This document shows positions 24,994 through 32,697 of a DNA stretch of 35,324 nucleotides, one piece after another; the stretch's first letter is position 1; every line of letters starts with the position of its first letter. Where the stretch lies: assembly GCA_017399035.1 (NCBI GenBank), contig JAFQEM010000028.1, positions 1 through 35,324 on the forward strand. The letters run 5' to 3'. Under the pieces are notes generated by a model that ran no database searches, was not told the DNA's origin, and worked only from the letters and a program-made list of their open reading frames with translations. Position numbers and translations under genes: made by a program. Source of the DNA: Clostridia bacterium. GTDB lineage: Bacteria; Bacillota; Clostridia; Christensenellales; Borkfalkiaceae.

Positions 24994-26352
24994 ATGGAGA
25001 AAATTATTGTAGACAGTAGTAAAGTAACGGGTAAAATTCGCCCATTACACGGCGTATGTAACGTTCCTTGGGACTCTGTAACTGAAGAGTTAGAGAGAAA
25101 CTACATTAAGGACTACGAAGAAGCAGGTGTTCCTATTTGTCGTTATCACGACCAAGGTGGTCGTTACGGCGGTGGAGCGTACGTTGATATACCAAATATT
25201 TTTAGGAATTTTGACGCTGACGAAAACGACCCAGCAAACTATGACTTCACTTTTACTGATTTTTTGGTAAAGCGTTGTATAGAACACGGTGTTCAAGTTT
25301 TATACCGTTTGGGTATCACTATTGAAAATGATAACTTTTTAAAGCATTATCATACAGACCCGCCCAAAGATTACAATAAGTGGGCGCGCATTTGTGAACA
25401 TATTATTGCGCACTATAACGAAGGCTGGGCAGATGGCTTTAAATACAATATTATATACTGGGAAATTTGGAACGAGCCAGAAGTTCGTTGCGCTTACGCA
25501 AGAAGTGGCGACGAACAAATGTGGAACGGTACCGACGAACAGTACTGGGAACTCTACAAGGTTACGGCAACTCACTTAAAAGAACGTTTTCCTTATATTA
25601 AAGTGGGTGGATATTCAAGTATAGGCCTATACGAAGTTGTTAGAGCAGGTATTTCACCTAGCCAAAACGTAGACCATTCACCGAGCAAACTTTTTAACTG
25701 TTTCCACGGTTTCTTAAAATATATTACCAAAGACGGCAAAAAAGTTCCGTTAGACTTTTTCAGTTGGCACTCTTACCATACTAAACCTACGGATAATTCA
25801 ATTATGTCCGTATATATAAAAACGCAACTCAAACTTTACGGCTATCCTGAATGTGAAAACATCAACGACGAGTGGAACCCTAACATCACTCTACGCGGAA
25901 AACTTCAAGACTGCGCTAACGTTGCAGCAAATATTTTATCATACCAAAAGAATATGCTTGATATGGCAACTTATTACGCAATAAGCCGTCTTAATTCAAA
26001 TTATAACGGTTGGTATCATCCCTATACGGGTGAGCGCTTAAAAACCTATTATGTATTCAAGGGATTTAACCAACTATACCGTTTAGAAAATGAATTAGAA
26101 TCTTATTGTTCTAATGAAAATATTTATGTTGGCGCTGCTAAAAAATATAACAAACTTTGCTTAATGATTGCAAACTACGACGGTGGGGACACCAAAGTTG
26201 ATATTGAAATTAAAAACTTTGGCGCTACCAAGGCTAAAATGAACTGCATTGACAAAGATAGTTGGTATGACGAAGTTATATTAGACGGTAAAGATAACCT
26301 TACTATTGAACTTCCCAAGCATGCAGTTTACGTACTCACTTTTGAGAAATAA
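24994..26352 (+). CDS. GH39-like glycosidase (xylosidase family), intracellular, active site intact
   Basis: A 452-residue TIM-barrel glycosidase with a small C-terminal beta domain (about 370-452), resembling GH39 beta-xylosidases. The acid/base Glu161 sits in YWEIWNEPE, the canonical WNEP motif. His259 is in FFSWHSYH. The nucleophile candidate is Glu293 in NINDEWNP. No signal peptide is present. Expected role: release of xylose or a related sugar from non-reducing ends of imported oligosaccharides, by retaining mechanism. AGGAG lies 7 bases before the ATG. It begins a two-gene unit with its paralogue 19 bases downstream. GH39 rather than GH51/GH5 is judged from overall layout; substrate is uncertain. 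Confidence 0.83.
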   Translation: MEKIIVDSSKVTGKIRPLHGVCNVPWDSVTEELERNYIKDYEEAGVPICRYHDQGGRYGGGAYVDIPNIFRNFDADENDPANYDFTFTDFLVKRCIEHGVQVLYRLGITIENDNFLKHYHTDPPKDYNKWARICEHIIAHYNEGWADGFKYNIIYWEIWNEPEVRCAYARSGDEQMWNGTDEQYWELYKVTATHLKERFPYIKVGGYSSIGLYEVVRAGISPSQNVDHSPSKLFNCFHGFLKYITKDGKKVPLDFFSWHSYHTKPTDNSIMSVYIKTQLKLYGYPECENINDEWNPNITLRGKLQDCANVAANILSYQKNMLDMATYYAISRLNSNYNGWYHPYTGERLKTYYVFKGFNQLYRLENELESYCSNENIYVGAAKKYNKLCLMIANYDGGDTKVDIEIKNFGATKAKMNCIDKDSWYDEVILDGKDNLTIELPKHAVYVLTFEK

Positions 26353-26371
26353 GATACAAGGAGAAAGAGTT

Positions 26372-27730
26372 ATGAGTATAATTAGCGTAAATAATAACAA
26401 AGTTTTAGGTAGAATTAAACCCGTTCACTCTGCCGAGGGATTTTTATCAACTTCGGTTAGGTCGGAAATTAGATGGAATAGAAATTATCTTTCACACATT
26501 GACGAACTAGGTATGCCTTACGCAAGATTAAACGGAGTAGGTGGTCGTTACGGTTCAAACGTTTTCGTTGACGTAACTAATATTTTTAGAGACTTTAATG
26601 CAGACGAATTTGTTGAATCAAGTTATGACTTTGCATTTACAGACTGGGTTGTTTGGGAATGTCAACTTCACGGTGTAAAACCTATTTTTAGACTTGGCGT
26701 AAGCAAAGAACCAGACCACTGGCTTAAATATTATTATATAGACCCCCCAAAGGATTATGAAAAGTTTGCAAGAATATGCGAACATATTATTCTTCACTAT
26801 AATATCGGTTGGAATAACGGCTTTAAGGCGGGTATAAAGTACTGGGAAATTTGGGACGGTCCCGACAACGCAAAAGCAGTTAAAGATAACGCTTGTTGGA
26901 AGGGTACTAAAGAAGATTATTTTGAATTTTATAGAGTAGTTTCAAATCACTTAAGCGGTTGCTTTTCTGGTAAAGGCTGGAAGTTTGGTGGCTACGGTGC
27001 AACTGGCTTTGATTTAGAAGATAAAGACAACTATTCAAAAGAATTCTTTGAAGATTTTATTAAATACGTAACGAACGAACAAACAAAATCGCCTTTTGAG
27101 TTCTTTACGTGGAACGCAATTTCACAGTGCCCCGAAACCAACTCAAAGGTTGCTGATTACGTTCGTGAAACGCTTGATAATGCAGGTCTTTCACAATGTG
27201 AAAGTATTTGTGGCTCTTGGAAAACAAACGTCGTTGACCCAAGCAATATTAAATGCGCGTCTATTATAGGCGCAAACCTTGTGGGCTGGCAAAACAGCAG
27301 TGTAAGCAAGGCAATGTTTAATAATTTTGGTATGGGTTCTAAAGGCGGTATTTTTGGACCGACTATTGAAGGCTCAAGTATTCCTTCGTATGGATATTAC
27401 GTAATGCAATCCTTCAACAAACTTTATAAACTCGGTTTCCAAGTTGAATCAAGTAGTGATGATAAAGACGTTTACGTTGTTGCCGGCGCAGATGTATCCA
27501 AGGTTGCAATTTTAGTCGTAAACTATTCTGAAGAAGAAAAAGAAGTTACTCTTTCTACCGTTGACGTTCCTAAAAATACTGGCACTATGACCATCATCAA
27601 GGAAGTTGACGCTGACAATATGACGGCTGAAGAAAGAAGAAATCTTGCAATCGTTAGAAAAATGTGGATTGACGGACCTATTAAGTTTAAGATGACGCCT
27701 AACGAAGTTCGTTTGATTGAATTAGCATAA
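26372..27730 (+). CDS. GH39-like protein lacking catalytic residues (probable pseudoenzyme)
   Basis: Paralogue of the preceding gene: same length (452 residues), same opening (K-GRI(K/R)P-H), shared PPKDY-K-ARICEHI-HYN-GW stretch and YWEIW. The active site is altered at each recognisable point. WNEP has become WDGP (Gly163 for the acid/base Glu), WHSY has become WNAI (Asn248 for His), and NDEWN has become CGSWK (Ser282 for the nucleophile Glu). The frame is intact, base use matches its neighbours and the ribosome site AAGGAG is 8 bases from ATG 26372, so it is not a decaying gene. A longer in-frame ORF from 26306 would overlap the first gene and is not needed. It may be a binding, regulatory or subunit partner of the active enzyme. 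Confidence 0.8.
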   Translation: MSIISVNNNKVLGRIKPVHSAEGFLSTSVRSEIRWNRNYLSHIDELGMPYARLNGVGGRYGSNVFVDVTNIFRDFNADEFVESSYDFAFTDWVVWECQLHGVKPIFRLGVSKEPDHWLKYYYIDPPKDYEKFARICEHIILHYNIGWNNGFKAGIKYWEIWDGPDNAKAVKDNACWKGTKEDYFEFYRVVSNHLSGCFSGKGWKFGGYGATGFDLEDKDNYSKEFFEDFIKYVTNEQTKSPFEFFTWNAISQCPETNSKVADYVRETLDNAGLSQCESICGSWKTNVVDPSNIKCASIIGANLVGWQNSSVSKAMFNNFGMGSKGGIFGPTIEGSSIPSYGYYVMQSFNKLYKLGFQVESSSDDKDVYVVAGADVSKVAILVVNYSEEEKEVTLSTVDVPKNTGTMTIIKEVDADNMTAEERRNLAIVRKMWIDGPIKFKMTPNEVRLIELA

Positions 27731-27744
27731 ATATAATATAAAAA

Positions 27745-27776
27745 CCCTCGTATAAAACGGAGGGCTTAAAAAATTT
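27745..27776 (+). terminator. Weak terminator-like hairpin after the GH39 pair
   Basis: CCCTC / GAGGG arms around a 10-base loop, followed after a few A residues by a short T-run. The stem is short and the T-run is displaced, so confidence is limited. Confidence 0.4.
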
Positions 27777-27822
27777 TAAGACGTGCTTAAATAATTTATA
27801 AGTATTTATTGTTTTCAAAAGG

Positions 27823-27851
27823 TTGACAAAATTATCCGTTAATATTATACT
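27823..27851 (+). promoter_or_regulatory. Strong sigma-A promoter for the ECF/cyclophilin pair
   Basis: TTGACA (27823-27828), 17 bases, TATACT (27846-27851). The transcript would begin close to a hairpin ATTGTGG / CCACAAT (27859-27889), which may protect the 5' end or serve as an operator. No known riboswitch was recognised in the short leader. Confidence 0.8.
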
Positions 27852-27906
27852 TAAGAAAATTGTGGCAACTAAAAAATTTCTACCACAATAAAGGAAGACA
27901 ATAAGT

Positions 27907-28449
27907 ATGAAACTTGACGTTAAAAGTTTGGTGTTTACAGCAGTTTACGCAGCGCTTTGTTGCGTGGCAACAATGATAATAATAGTTCCATTACCTAACG
28001 GTTACGTAAATGCAGGCGACGTTTTGGTTTTACTTGCAGGGTGGTGTTTAGGCCCGTATTTTGGTGGAATATCAGCAGGTGTTGGCTGTGCCATAGCAGA
28101 CCTCGTTTCAGGATACGTAATTTATGCGCCCGTAACTTTTGTGGTTAAATTTGTCGTTGCTATTCTTGCCTTTTATATTGCGCGTTTGTTTAAAAAGATA
28201 ATCAAAAAAGATAGTTTAGATTATATATCAAGGGCAATTTCCGCAATAATAGCACAACTTTTCATGGTGCTTGGATATTTTATTTACGAAAGCATTTTAT
28301 ACGGATTAGTTGGCGGTTCACTTGCTTTGGTTGGCAATACGTTGCAAGGCACGTTTTGCGCAATAGGTGGAACTTTGTTGATTAGCGTCTTGTATAGAAT
28401 TAAGTATATTAGAAACGTTTTTCCCCGTTTAAATAGTGGCGAAAAATAA
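27907..28449 (+). CDS. ECF transporter S component (vitamin or precursor uptake)
   Basis: A 180-residue membrane protein with about five to six helices, of the ECF S-component group once called DUF1393 (PF07155-like). It captures a vitamin or related small molecule in the membrane and works with the shared EcfA-EcfA'-EcfT energising module encoded elsewhere. Typical features are GYVNAGDVLVLLAGW (about 31-45), LGPYFGGISAGVGCAIADL and YAPVTFVVKF. The exact ligand cannot be read; riboflavin, thiamine precursors and others are served by relatives. It has its own promoter and is followed after 21 bases by a cyclophilin gene. Confidence 0.82.
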   Translation: MKLDVKSLVFTAVYAALCCVATMIIIVPLPNGYVNAGDVLVLLAGWCLGPYFGGISAGVGCAIADLVSGYVIYAPVTFVVKFVVAILAFYIARLFKKIIKKDSLDYISRAISAIIAQLFMVLGYFIYESILYGLVGGSLALVGNTLQGTFCAIGGTLLISVLYRIKYIRNVFPRLNSGEK

Positions 28450-28470
28450 ATAAAAACAGGAGAAATTAAA

Positions 28471-29007
28471 ATGGCAAAAATTTATTACGCAACTATAACG
28501 TTGACAAATGGAAAGAAAATCAATTTGCGTCTTGACGGAACAAAAGCGCCAGAAAGCGTAAATCAATTTGTAAAACTTGTGAACGAAAAATATTATGACG
28601 GTACGGTTTTTCACCGCATAATTGATAATTTTATGATACAAACGGGCGGATATAAGTTAGAAGAAAATTCACTTTCAGAACTTCCAGAAGTTGCACCTAT
28701 AAAAGGGGAATTTGCATCAAACGGGTTTAAAGATAATGACATCACTCACGAACTAGGCGTAATATCAATGGCTAGAACAATGGATAAAAACTCTGCAACT
28801 TCACAGTTTTTCATTTGTTCGGCAACTTGTCCGTGGCTTGACGGCGAATACGCTGCTTTTGGTAAAACCGTTGATGAAGAAAGTAATAACGCCGTTTTAG
28901 AAGTGTCTAAAGTTCAAACTTGCGCGCCACATCCTATGTTTAGCGATTTCCCCGTTGAACCTATAGGCATACAATCCGCCGTGATAACTGGCGAAGAAGA
29001 TGCGTAA
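28471..29007 (+). CDS. Cyclophilin-type peptidyl-prolyl cis-trans isomerase
   Basis: A 178-residue cytoplasmic protein-folding enzyme. It has the cyclophilin core FHRIIDNFMIQTGG (about residues 47-60, with the catalytic Arg), then MARTMDKNSATSQFFIC (about 99-115) and WLDGEYAAFGKTV (about 120-132). There is no signal peptide. The length is usual for the small bacterial type. AGGAGA precedes the ATG and it follows the ECF gene closely, so the two are probably co-transcribed although functionally unrelated. No connection with the sugar genes is visible. Confidence 0.94.
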   Translation: MAKIYYATITLTNGKKINLRLDGTKAPESVNQFVKLVNEKYYDGTVFHRIIDNFMIQTGGYKLEENSLSELPEVAPIKGEFASNGFKDNDITHELGVISMARTMDKNSATSQFFICSATCPWLDGEYAAFGKTVDEESNNAVLEVSKVQTCAPHPMFSDFPVEPIGIQSAVITGEEDA

Positions 29008-29074
29008 TATCGGTGCGTAACGCGTAACATATTCTAGATAAAGTAATAATACATACTTAAGTAATATAAGTCCA

Positions 29075-29103
29075 TTTACATCTTTCTAACGAGATGTTAT
29101 AAT
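29075..29103 (+). promoter_or_regulatory. Sigma-A promoter for the CapA-like gene, with inverted repeat in the spacer
   Basis: TTTACA (29075-29080), 17 bases, TATAAT (29098-29103). ACATCT (29078-29083) and AGATGT (29092-29097) form an inverted repeat within the spacer, a possible repressor site. Confidence 0.75.
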
Positions 29104-29136
29104 GTGTATGTATATAAAAAAATTTAGGAGAAAATT

Positions 29137-30249
29137 ATGAAAATTTTAATCGGTGCAGACGTTGTGCCAACAGTTTCTAATATAGAACATTTTAAGAAAG
29201 GTGATGCAAAGTCAATCGTTGGCGAAAAAATGCTTGAAGTTATGAATAGCGTTGACTTTAGAATTTGTAATCACGAACTTGCGCTTACTGATACAGAATC
29301 GCCTATAAGAAAAGCAGGCCCTAATATCGGTGCGCCAACCGAGTGCATAAACGGTTACAAGGCGCTTGGTTTTGATTTAGTTGGCGTTGCAAATAATCAT
29401 ATTTTAGACCACGGATACAACGGCTTTGTTTCAACCATAGAAACGTTAGATAAAGCAGGCATTGCCCACGTTGGCGCAGGTATGACCAAAGAAGAGGCAC
29501 AAAAGCCATTTATCTTTGAAAAAGACGGAATAAAAGTGGGTGTTTACGCTTGTTGTGAACATGAATTTTCTTGGGTAGAAGATTATGGTTTCGGTTGTAA
29601 CGGCTTTGATGCGTTAGAAAGTCTTGACCATATAACCGAACTAAAAAAACAAGTAGATTATTGTATAGTTTTATATCACGGCGGAAAAGAACATTATCAA
29701 TATCCGTCGCCGTATCTATATAAAGTATGTCGCAAAATCGTTGAAAAAGGCGCAGATATCGTGCTTTGTCAACATACTCACTGCGTGGGTACTGAAATGG
29801 ACCACGCTGGTGGAAAGATAATCTTTGGTCAAGGTAACTTTATATTTGCAAAAAAATACGCGCAGTTTGCAACTTGGGGCGACGGTTTTGTTGTAGTTGC
29901 CGACGTTACTAAAGATGGTGTTAAATATGAATACGTTCCTTACGAGTGGCACGAACTTGGTATAAGAGCGGTTGAAAACGCACAATTTATGCAAGGCTTT
30001 AAAGAACGTAGCGAACAGATTAAAGATTATAAAGTCGTTGAAGAAAATTTTGCAGAAATGGCTGCAAGAACTGTTCTTGGAAGATATGTTAAGCATATGA
30101 CTAAAAAAGAACTTGATGCAGACACGTTGAAAGCAGAATACGGCAACGGGCTTTATCATTTTGCAGAGTGTGAAGTACATAGAGAAACGTTGATAACAGG
30201 TCTTCGTAAACTTTACGGTCTTGGAAAATACGGCGAATTTAAGAAATAA
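29137..30249 (+). CDS. CapA-family protein (metallophosphatase fold)
   Basis: A 370-residue protein of the CapA/PGA_cap family, whose founding members take part in poly-gamma-glutamate capsule production. Characteristic stretches are FRICNHELALTD (about 47-58, metal-site Asn and Glu), GVANNHILDHG (about 87-97) and ILYHGG/QHTHCVG/FGQGNFIF in the C-terminal half (about 186-245). There is no signal peptide or membrane helix, unlike capsule CapA proteins, so it is probably one of the cytoplasmic relatives whose reaction is unknown. It has its own promoter and terminator. Capsule synthesis should not be assumed since no capB or capC is nearby. Confidence 0.85.
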   Translation: MKILIGADVVPTVSNIEHFKKGDAKSIVGEKMLEVMNSVDFRICNHELALTDTESPIRKAGPNIGAPTECINGYKALGFDLVGVANNHILDHGYNGFVSTIETLDKAGIAHVGAGMTKEEAQKPFIFEKDGIKVGVYACCEHEFSWVEDYGFGCNGFDALESLDHITELKKQVDYCIVLYHGGKEHYQYPSPYLYKVCRKIVEKGADIVLCQHTHCVGTEMDHAGGKIIFGQGNFIFAKKYAQFATWGDGFVVVADVTKDGVKYEYVPYEWHELGIRAVENAQFMQGFKERSEQIKDYKVVEENFAEMAARTVLGRYVKHMTKKELDADTLKAEYGNGLYHFAECEVHRETLITGLRKLYGLGKYGEFKK

Positions 30250-30253
30250 AAGC

Positions 30254-30290
30254 AAAGTGGTTGTAGGTAAAACTATGACCACTTTTATAA
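30254..30290 (+). terminator. Intrinsic terminator after the CapA-like gene
   Basis: A 13-bp stem with two G-T wobbles (30254-30266 with 30273-30285, core AAAGTGGT / ACCACTTT), loop GTAAAA, then T-rich sequence. Confidence 0.8.
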
Positions 30291-30336
30291 TTTTATTCTA
30301 GGTTCAAAATATGCAATTTTAGGTTTCTTTTTAGTA

Positions 30337-30365
30337 TTTACAATTAGCAATTATAGTGATATAAT
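30337..30365 (+). promoter_or_regulatory. Sigma-A promoter for the metallophosphoesterase gene
   Basis: TTTACA (30337-30342), 17 bases, TATAAT (30360-30365), 32 bases before the ATG. Confidence 0.75.
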
Positions 30366-30397
30366 GATATAGAATTTAATAGGTAGCAGGTGAAAAA

Positions 30398-31534
30398 ATG
30401 TCTTTTTTAAAGTTTAATCCTTGTGTGTTCGTTATAGGTGATTATTATGAAATAATCGCCGTTGCAAAAACTAACGGAATATTTTGTATAAATGCTTTCG
30501 GACACGAATATTATGAAGAAAATTCTGGTGTTCTTGCCTCTGAAAAAAATTATGCTAAAATCCGTATTCCGCAAAGCGCACTAAATTCTACGTCGGCTTA
30601 CCGCGTAATATTCCGCGAGGCTATAAACAGAAAAGGTTACTTTTCTGAAATAGGCGAGCCTCAAATGGAAAAATTTGAATTTAAGCCTTTCAAAAAGACT
30701 GAAAATATCAATATATACCACATTTCAGACGTACATTTTTGTTTTGACATTGCAAAGCAAACAGCAAGTTATTTTGGTGATGAAACAGATTTATTCGTAT
30801 TCAACGGCGACATAGGCGAGGTTGAAACGATAGAACATTACGAAAAGTCGTTAGAGTTTGTATCTAGCATAACGAAAGGTAAAGTTCCTGCAATTTATAC
30901 TCGTGGCAATCACGACGCTCGTGGAAAACTTGCAGAAAAATTTACAGATTATAACCCTGCTGACGGAAAAAATTTATACTATACGTTCAGCCTTGGCAAT
31001 TTGCGTGGGGTAGTGTTAGATTGCGGTGAAGATAAACTAGACGACTACGTTGACTACAGTTATGAAAATCCTTACGTATACGGCGGAGTTAATAGATTTC
31101 ACGATTATAGAGTTAGAGAATTTGCTTGGCTAAAAACCGTTCAAAGTTATAAAGATGATAAAAACGTTATACCTTTTGCAATAAGCCACATAAGCCCTAG
31201 CGTAACAACAACTAGAAAAGGTGGGGCAATGGATATTGAGCGTCCACTTTATACCGAATGGAACGAGCAACTTGACCGTATAGGTATAAAGTTTATGTTA
31301 AGTGGTCATTTGCACAAATATTTCGTTGCGGAAAGTGGTAGCGAATACGACACTTTGCCACATAATTACCCCGTAGTTATAGGCGCGTCGGTTGGCGGTA
31401 GATATGAAAACAAAAAATTAGTTCCCGTATCTTTCGTTGGTACTGCAATAGTTCTAAATCCTGACAAAATGGAAGTTTCGTTTACCGACCACGAGTTGAA
31501 AGTTAGGTCGTCGCAAACCGTTTATTTTAAATAA
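30398..31534 (+). CDS. Calcineurin-like metallophosphoesterase
   Basis: A 378-residue hydrolase of phosphate esters. An N-terminal beta domain (about 1-100) resembles the Ig/fibronectin-like domain in front of purple acid phosphatase-type enzymes. The catalytic domain contains all metal-site blocks: ISDVHF (Asp111, His113), NGDIG (Asp138), RGNHDARG (Asn171, His172), AISHISPS and SGHLHKY. No signal peptide is present, so it should be cytoplasmic. It is a single gene with its own promoter and terminator. The substrate is unknown; the family includes nucleotidases, phosphodiesterases and protein phosphatases. Confidence 0.88.
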   Translation: MSFLKFNPCVFVIGDYYEIIAVAKTNGIFCINAFGHEYYEENSGVLASEKNYAKIRIPQSALNSTSAYRVIFREAINRKGYFSEIGEPQMEKFEFKPFKKTENINIYHISDVHFCFDIAKQTASYFGDETDLFVFNGDIGEVETIEHYEKSLEFVSSITKGKVPAIYTRGNHDARGKLAEKFTDYNPADGKNLYYTFSLGNLRGVVLDCGEDKLDDYVDYSYENPYVYGGVNRFHDYRVREFAWLKTVQSYKDDKNVIPFAISHISPSVTTTRKGGAMDIERPLYTEWNEQLDRIGIKFMLSGHLHKYFVAESGSEYDTLPHNYPVVIGASVGGRYENKKLVPVSFVGTAIVLNPDKMEVSFTDHELKVRSSQTVYFK

Positions 31535-31574
31535 GTTAAAAGCAATGCGTTTCAAATATTTATTTATATTAAGC

Positions 31575-31610
31575 AAAAGGCAAACTGAACGTTCAGTTTG
31601 CCTTTTAAGT
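31575..31610 (+). terminator. Intrinsic terminator after the metallophosphoesterase gene
   Basis: A perfect palindrome with 16-base arms (31575-31590 and 31591-31606), core GGCAAACTGAAC, A-run before and T-run at its end. Symmetry would also let it end leftward transcripts. Confidence 0.88.
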
Positions 31611-31672
31611 TATTAAAGAGGATTTTTGTTTACTATTTATGTAAAAAATGCCTATAATTATACTAATTATTA

Positions 31673-31701
31673 TTGATATTATAAGAATATTGTTGTATAA
31701 T
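31673..31701 (+). promoter_or_regulatory. Sigma-A promoter for the YitT-type gene
   Basis: TTGATA (31673-31678), 17 bases, TATAAT (31696-31701), 31 bases before the ATG. Confidence 0.75.
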
Positions 31702-31732
31702 AAATTCGATAAAATAAAAGGTTTTTAACGAT

Positions 31733-32653
31733 ATGAGTTCTACAGAACAATCTTTGCCAAAAAGTTCAACAAAAAAAGAAGAATATACTATAAAAAATTG
31801 CATTGTAGATATCTTGGTTGCGGTTATAGCAGGCTTGATAGTTTCAGTTGCGTATTATTTCTTTCAAAACAGCAATAATTTTGCGCCAGGTGGTGTTGGT
31901 GGTCTAGCCACAATGACTTATCACTTTGCAAAGGTAGATATTCCGTGGGCTTATTTTATGATGGCGTTTAATATACCTATATTTATTTTGGTAACCATCT
32001 TCGTAAATAAAAAACTCGGTATATTTTTAATAATATATATGTTAGTTCAGTCTTTCGGAACAATGCTTTGGGAGGCTGTAGGGTTTAAGCCTTATTGCGC
32101 ATCAGTAAACGGTCAAGATTTTGAAATTGTTTTTGCTTGCATTGCAACGGGGGTAATATCTGGTTTTGGTTTTTCGGTTATGTTGCGTCATTTTGGCGCA
32201 AGTGGCGGAACTTATGCAATATCCGCTTTGATTAAGCGTGCAAACCCTGCGCTAAATATTGCCTACGTTTCTTTCTTGATGGATAGTAGCGTTGTTGGCA
32301 TTGCATTTTTTGTTTACGGTATGAAGGTTACGCCCGTAATATGTACGCTAATTAACTTGTTTATAGCAAACGTAGTTGTAGATAATCTTTTGTCGGGCTT
32401 AAAGGTTGGTTATAAGTTTGAAATTGTAACGGACAACCCCGAAGAACTCTCTGCAGAACTTATAGAAAAACTTCACCACGGCGTAACTGAAGTTCGTGTT
32501 GAGGGTATGTATTCGCACACTGAAAAATTTATGGTTATTTGCATAATTCGTAAAAAACAAATAGGCGAAATGATGAAAATAATCAAGCGTTACCCTGGCT
32601 CTTTTGCCAACTATTCAAAGGTAAACGAAGTTTTTGGAAGATTTAGGAAATAA
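31733..32653 (+). CDS. YitT-family membrane protein (YitT plus DUF2179)
   Basis: A 306-residue protein with about five to six membrane helices in residues 22-215 and a cytoplasmic C-terminal DUF2179 domain (about 220-300). Family marks are NNFAPGGVGGLATMTYH (about 48-64), GFGFSVMLRHFGASGGTYAI (about 143-162) and HGVTEVRVEGMYSHTEKFMVIC near the start of DUF2179. YitT proteins are widespread in Bacillota; the transported or sensed molecule is not established. The gene has its own promoter and a modest AAAAGG ribosome site. It stands 44 bases before uxaC with only a small CGGAA/TTCCG hairpin between, so some read-through into uxaC is possible. Confidence 0.9.
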   Translation: MSSTEQSLPKSSTKKEEYTIKNCIVDILVAVIAGLIVSVAYYFFQNSNNFAPGGVGGLATMTYHFAKVDIPWAYFMMAFNIPIFILVTIFVNKKLGIFLIIYMLVQSFGTMLWEAVGFKPYCASVNGQDFEIVFACIATGVISGFGFSVMLRHFGASGGTYAISALIKRANPALNIAYVSFLMDSSVVGIAFFVYGMKVTPVICTLINLFIANVVVDNLLSGLKVGYKFEIVTDNPEELSAELIEKLHHGVTEVRVEGMYSHTEKFMVICIIRKKQIGEMMKIIKRYPGSFANYSKVNEVFGRFRK

Positions 32654-32697
32654 CGGAAAATTCCGTATAAAATATAAAAGTATTAAGGAGTTGAATT

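Noticed and set aside
26306-26371. Longer start for the second GH39-like protein
   Set aside because: It would overlap the first gene by 47 bases, while ATG 26372 has AAGGAG 8 bases upstream and aligns with the first residue region of the paralogue.
26372-27730. Calling the second GH39-like gene a pseudogene
   Set aside because: The frame is complete, length equals the paralogue, base use is native, and changes are confined to active-site positions rather than scattered stops or frameshifts.
29137-30249. Capsule (poly-gamma-glutamate) biosynthesis locus
   Set aside because: Only a CapA-like protein without membrane anchor is present; capB and capC are not nearby.
29716-30282. 188-residue open frame on the minus strand opposite the CapA-like gene
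   Set aside because: No recognisable domain, Phe/Lys/Cys-rich composition typical of antisense frames, no ribosome site, and full overlap with a well-supported gene.
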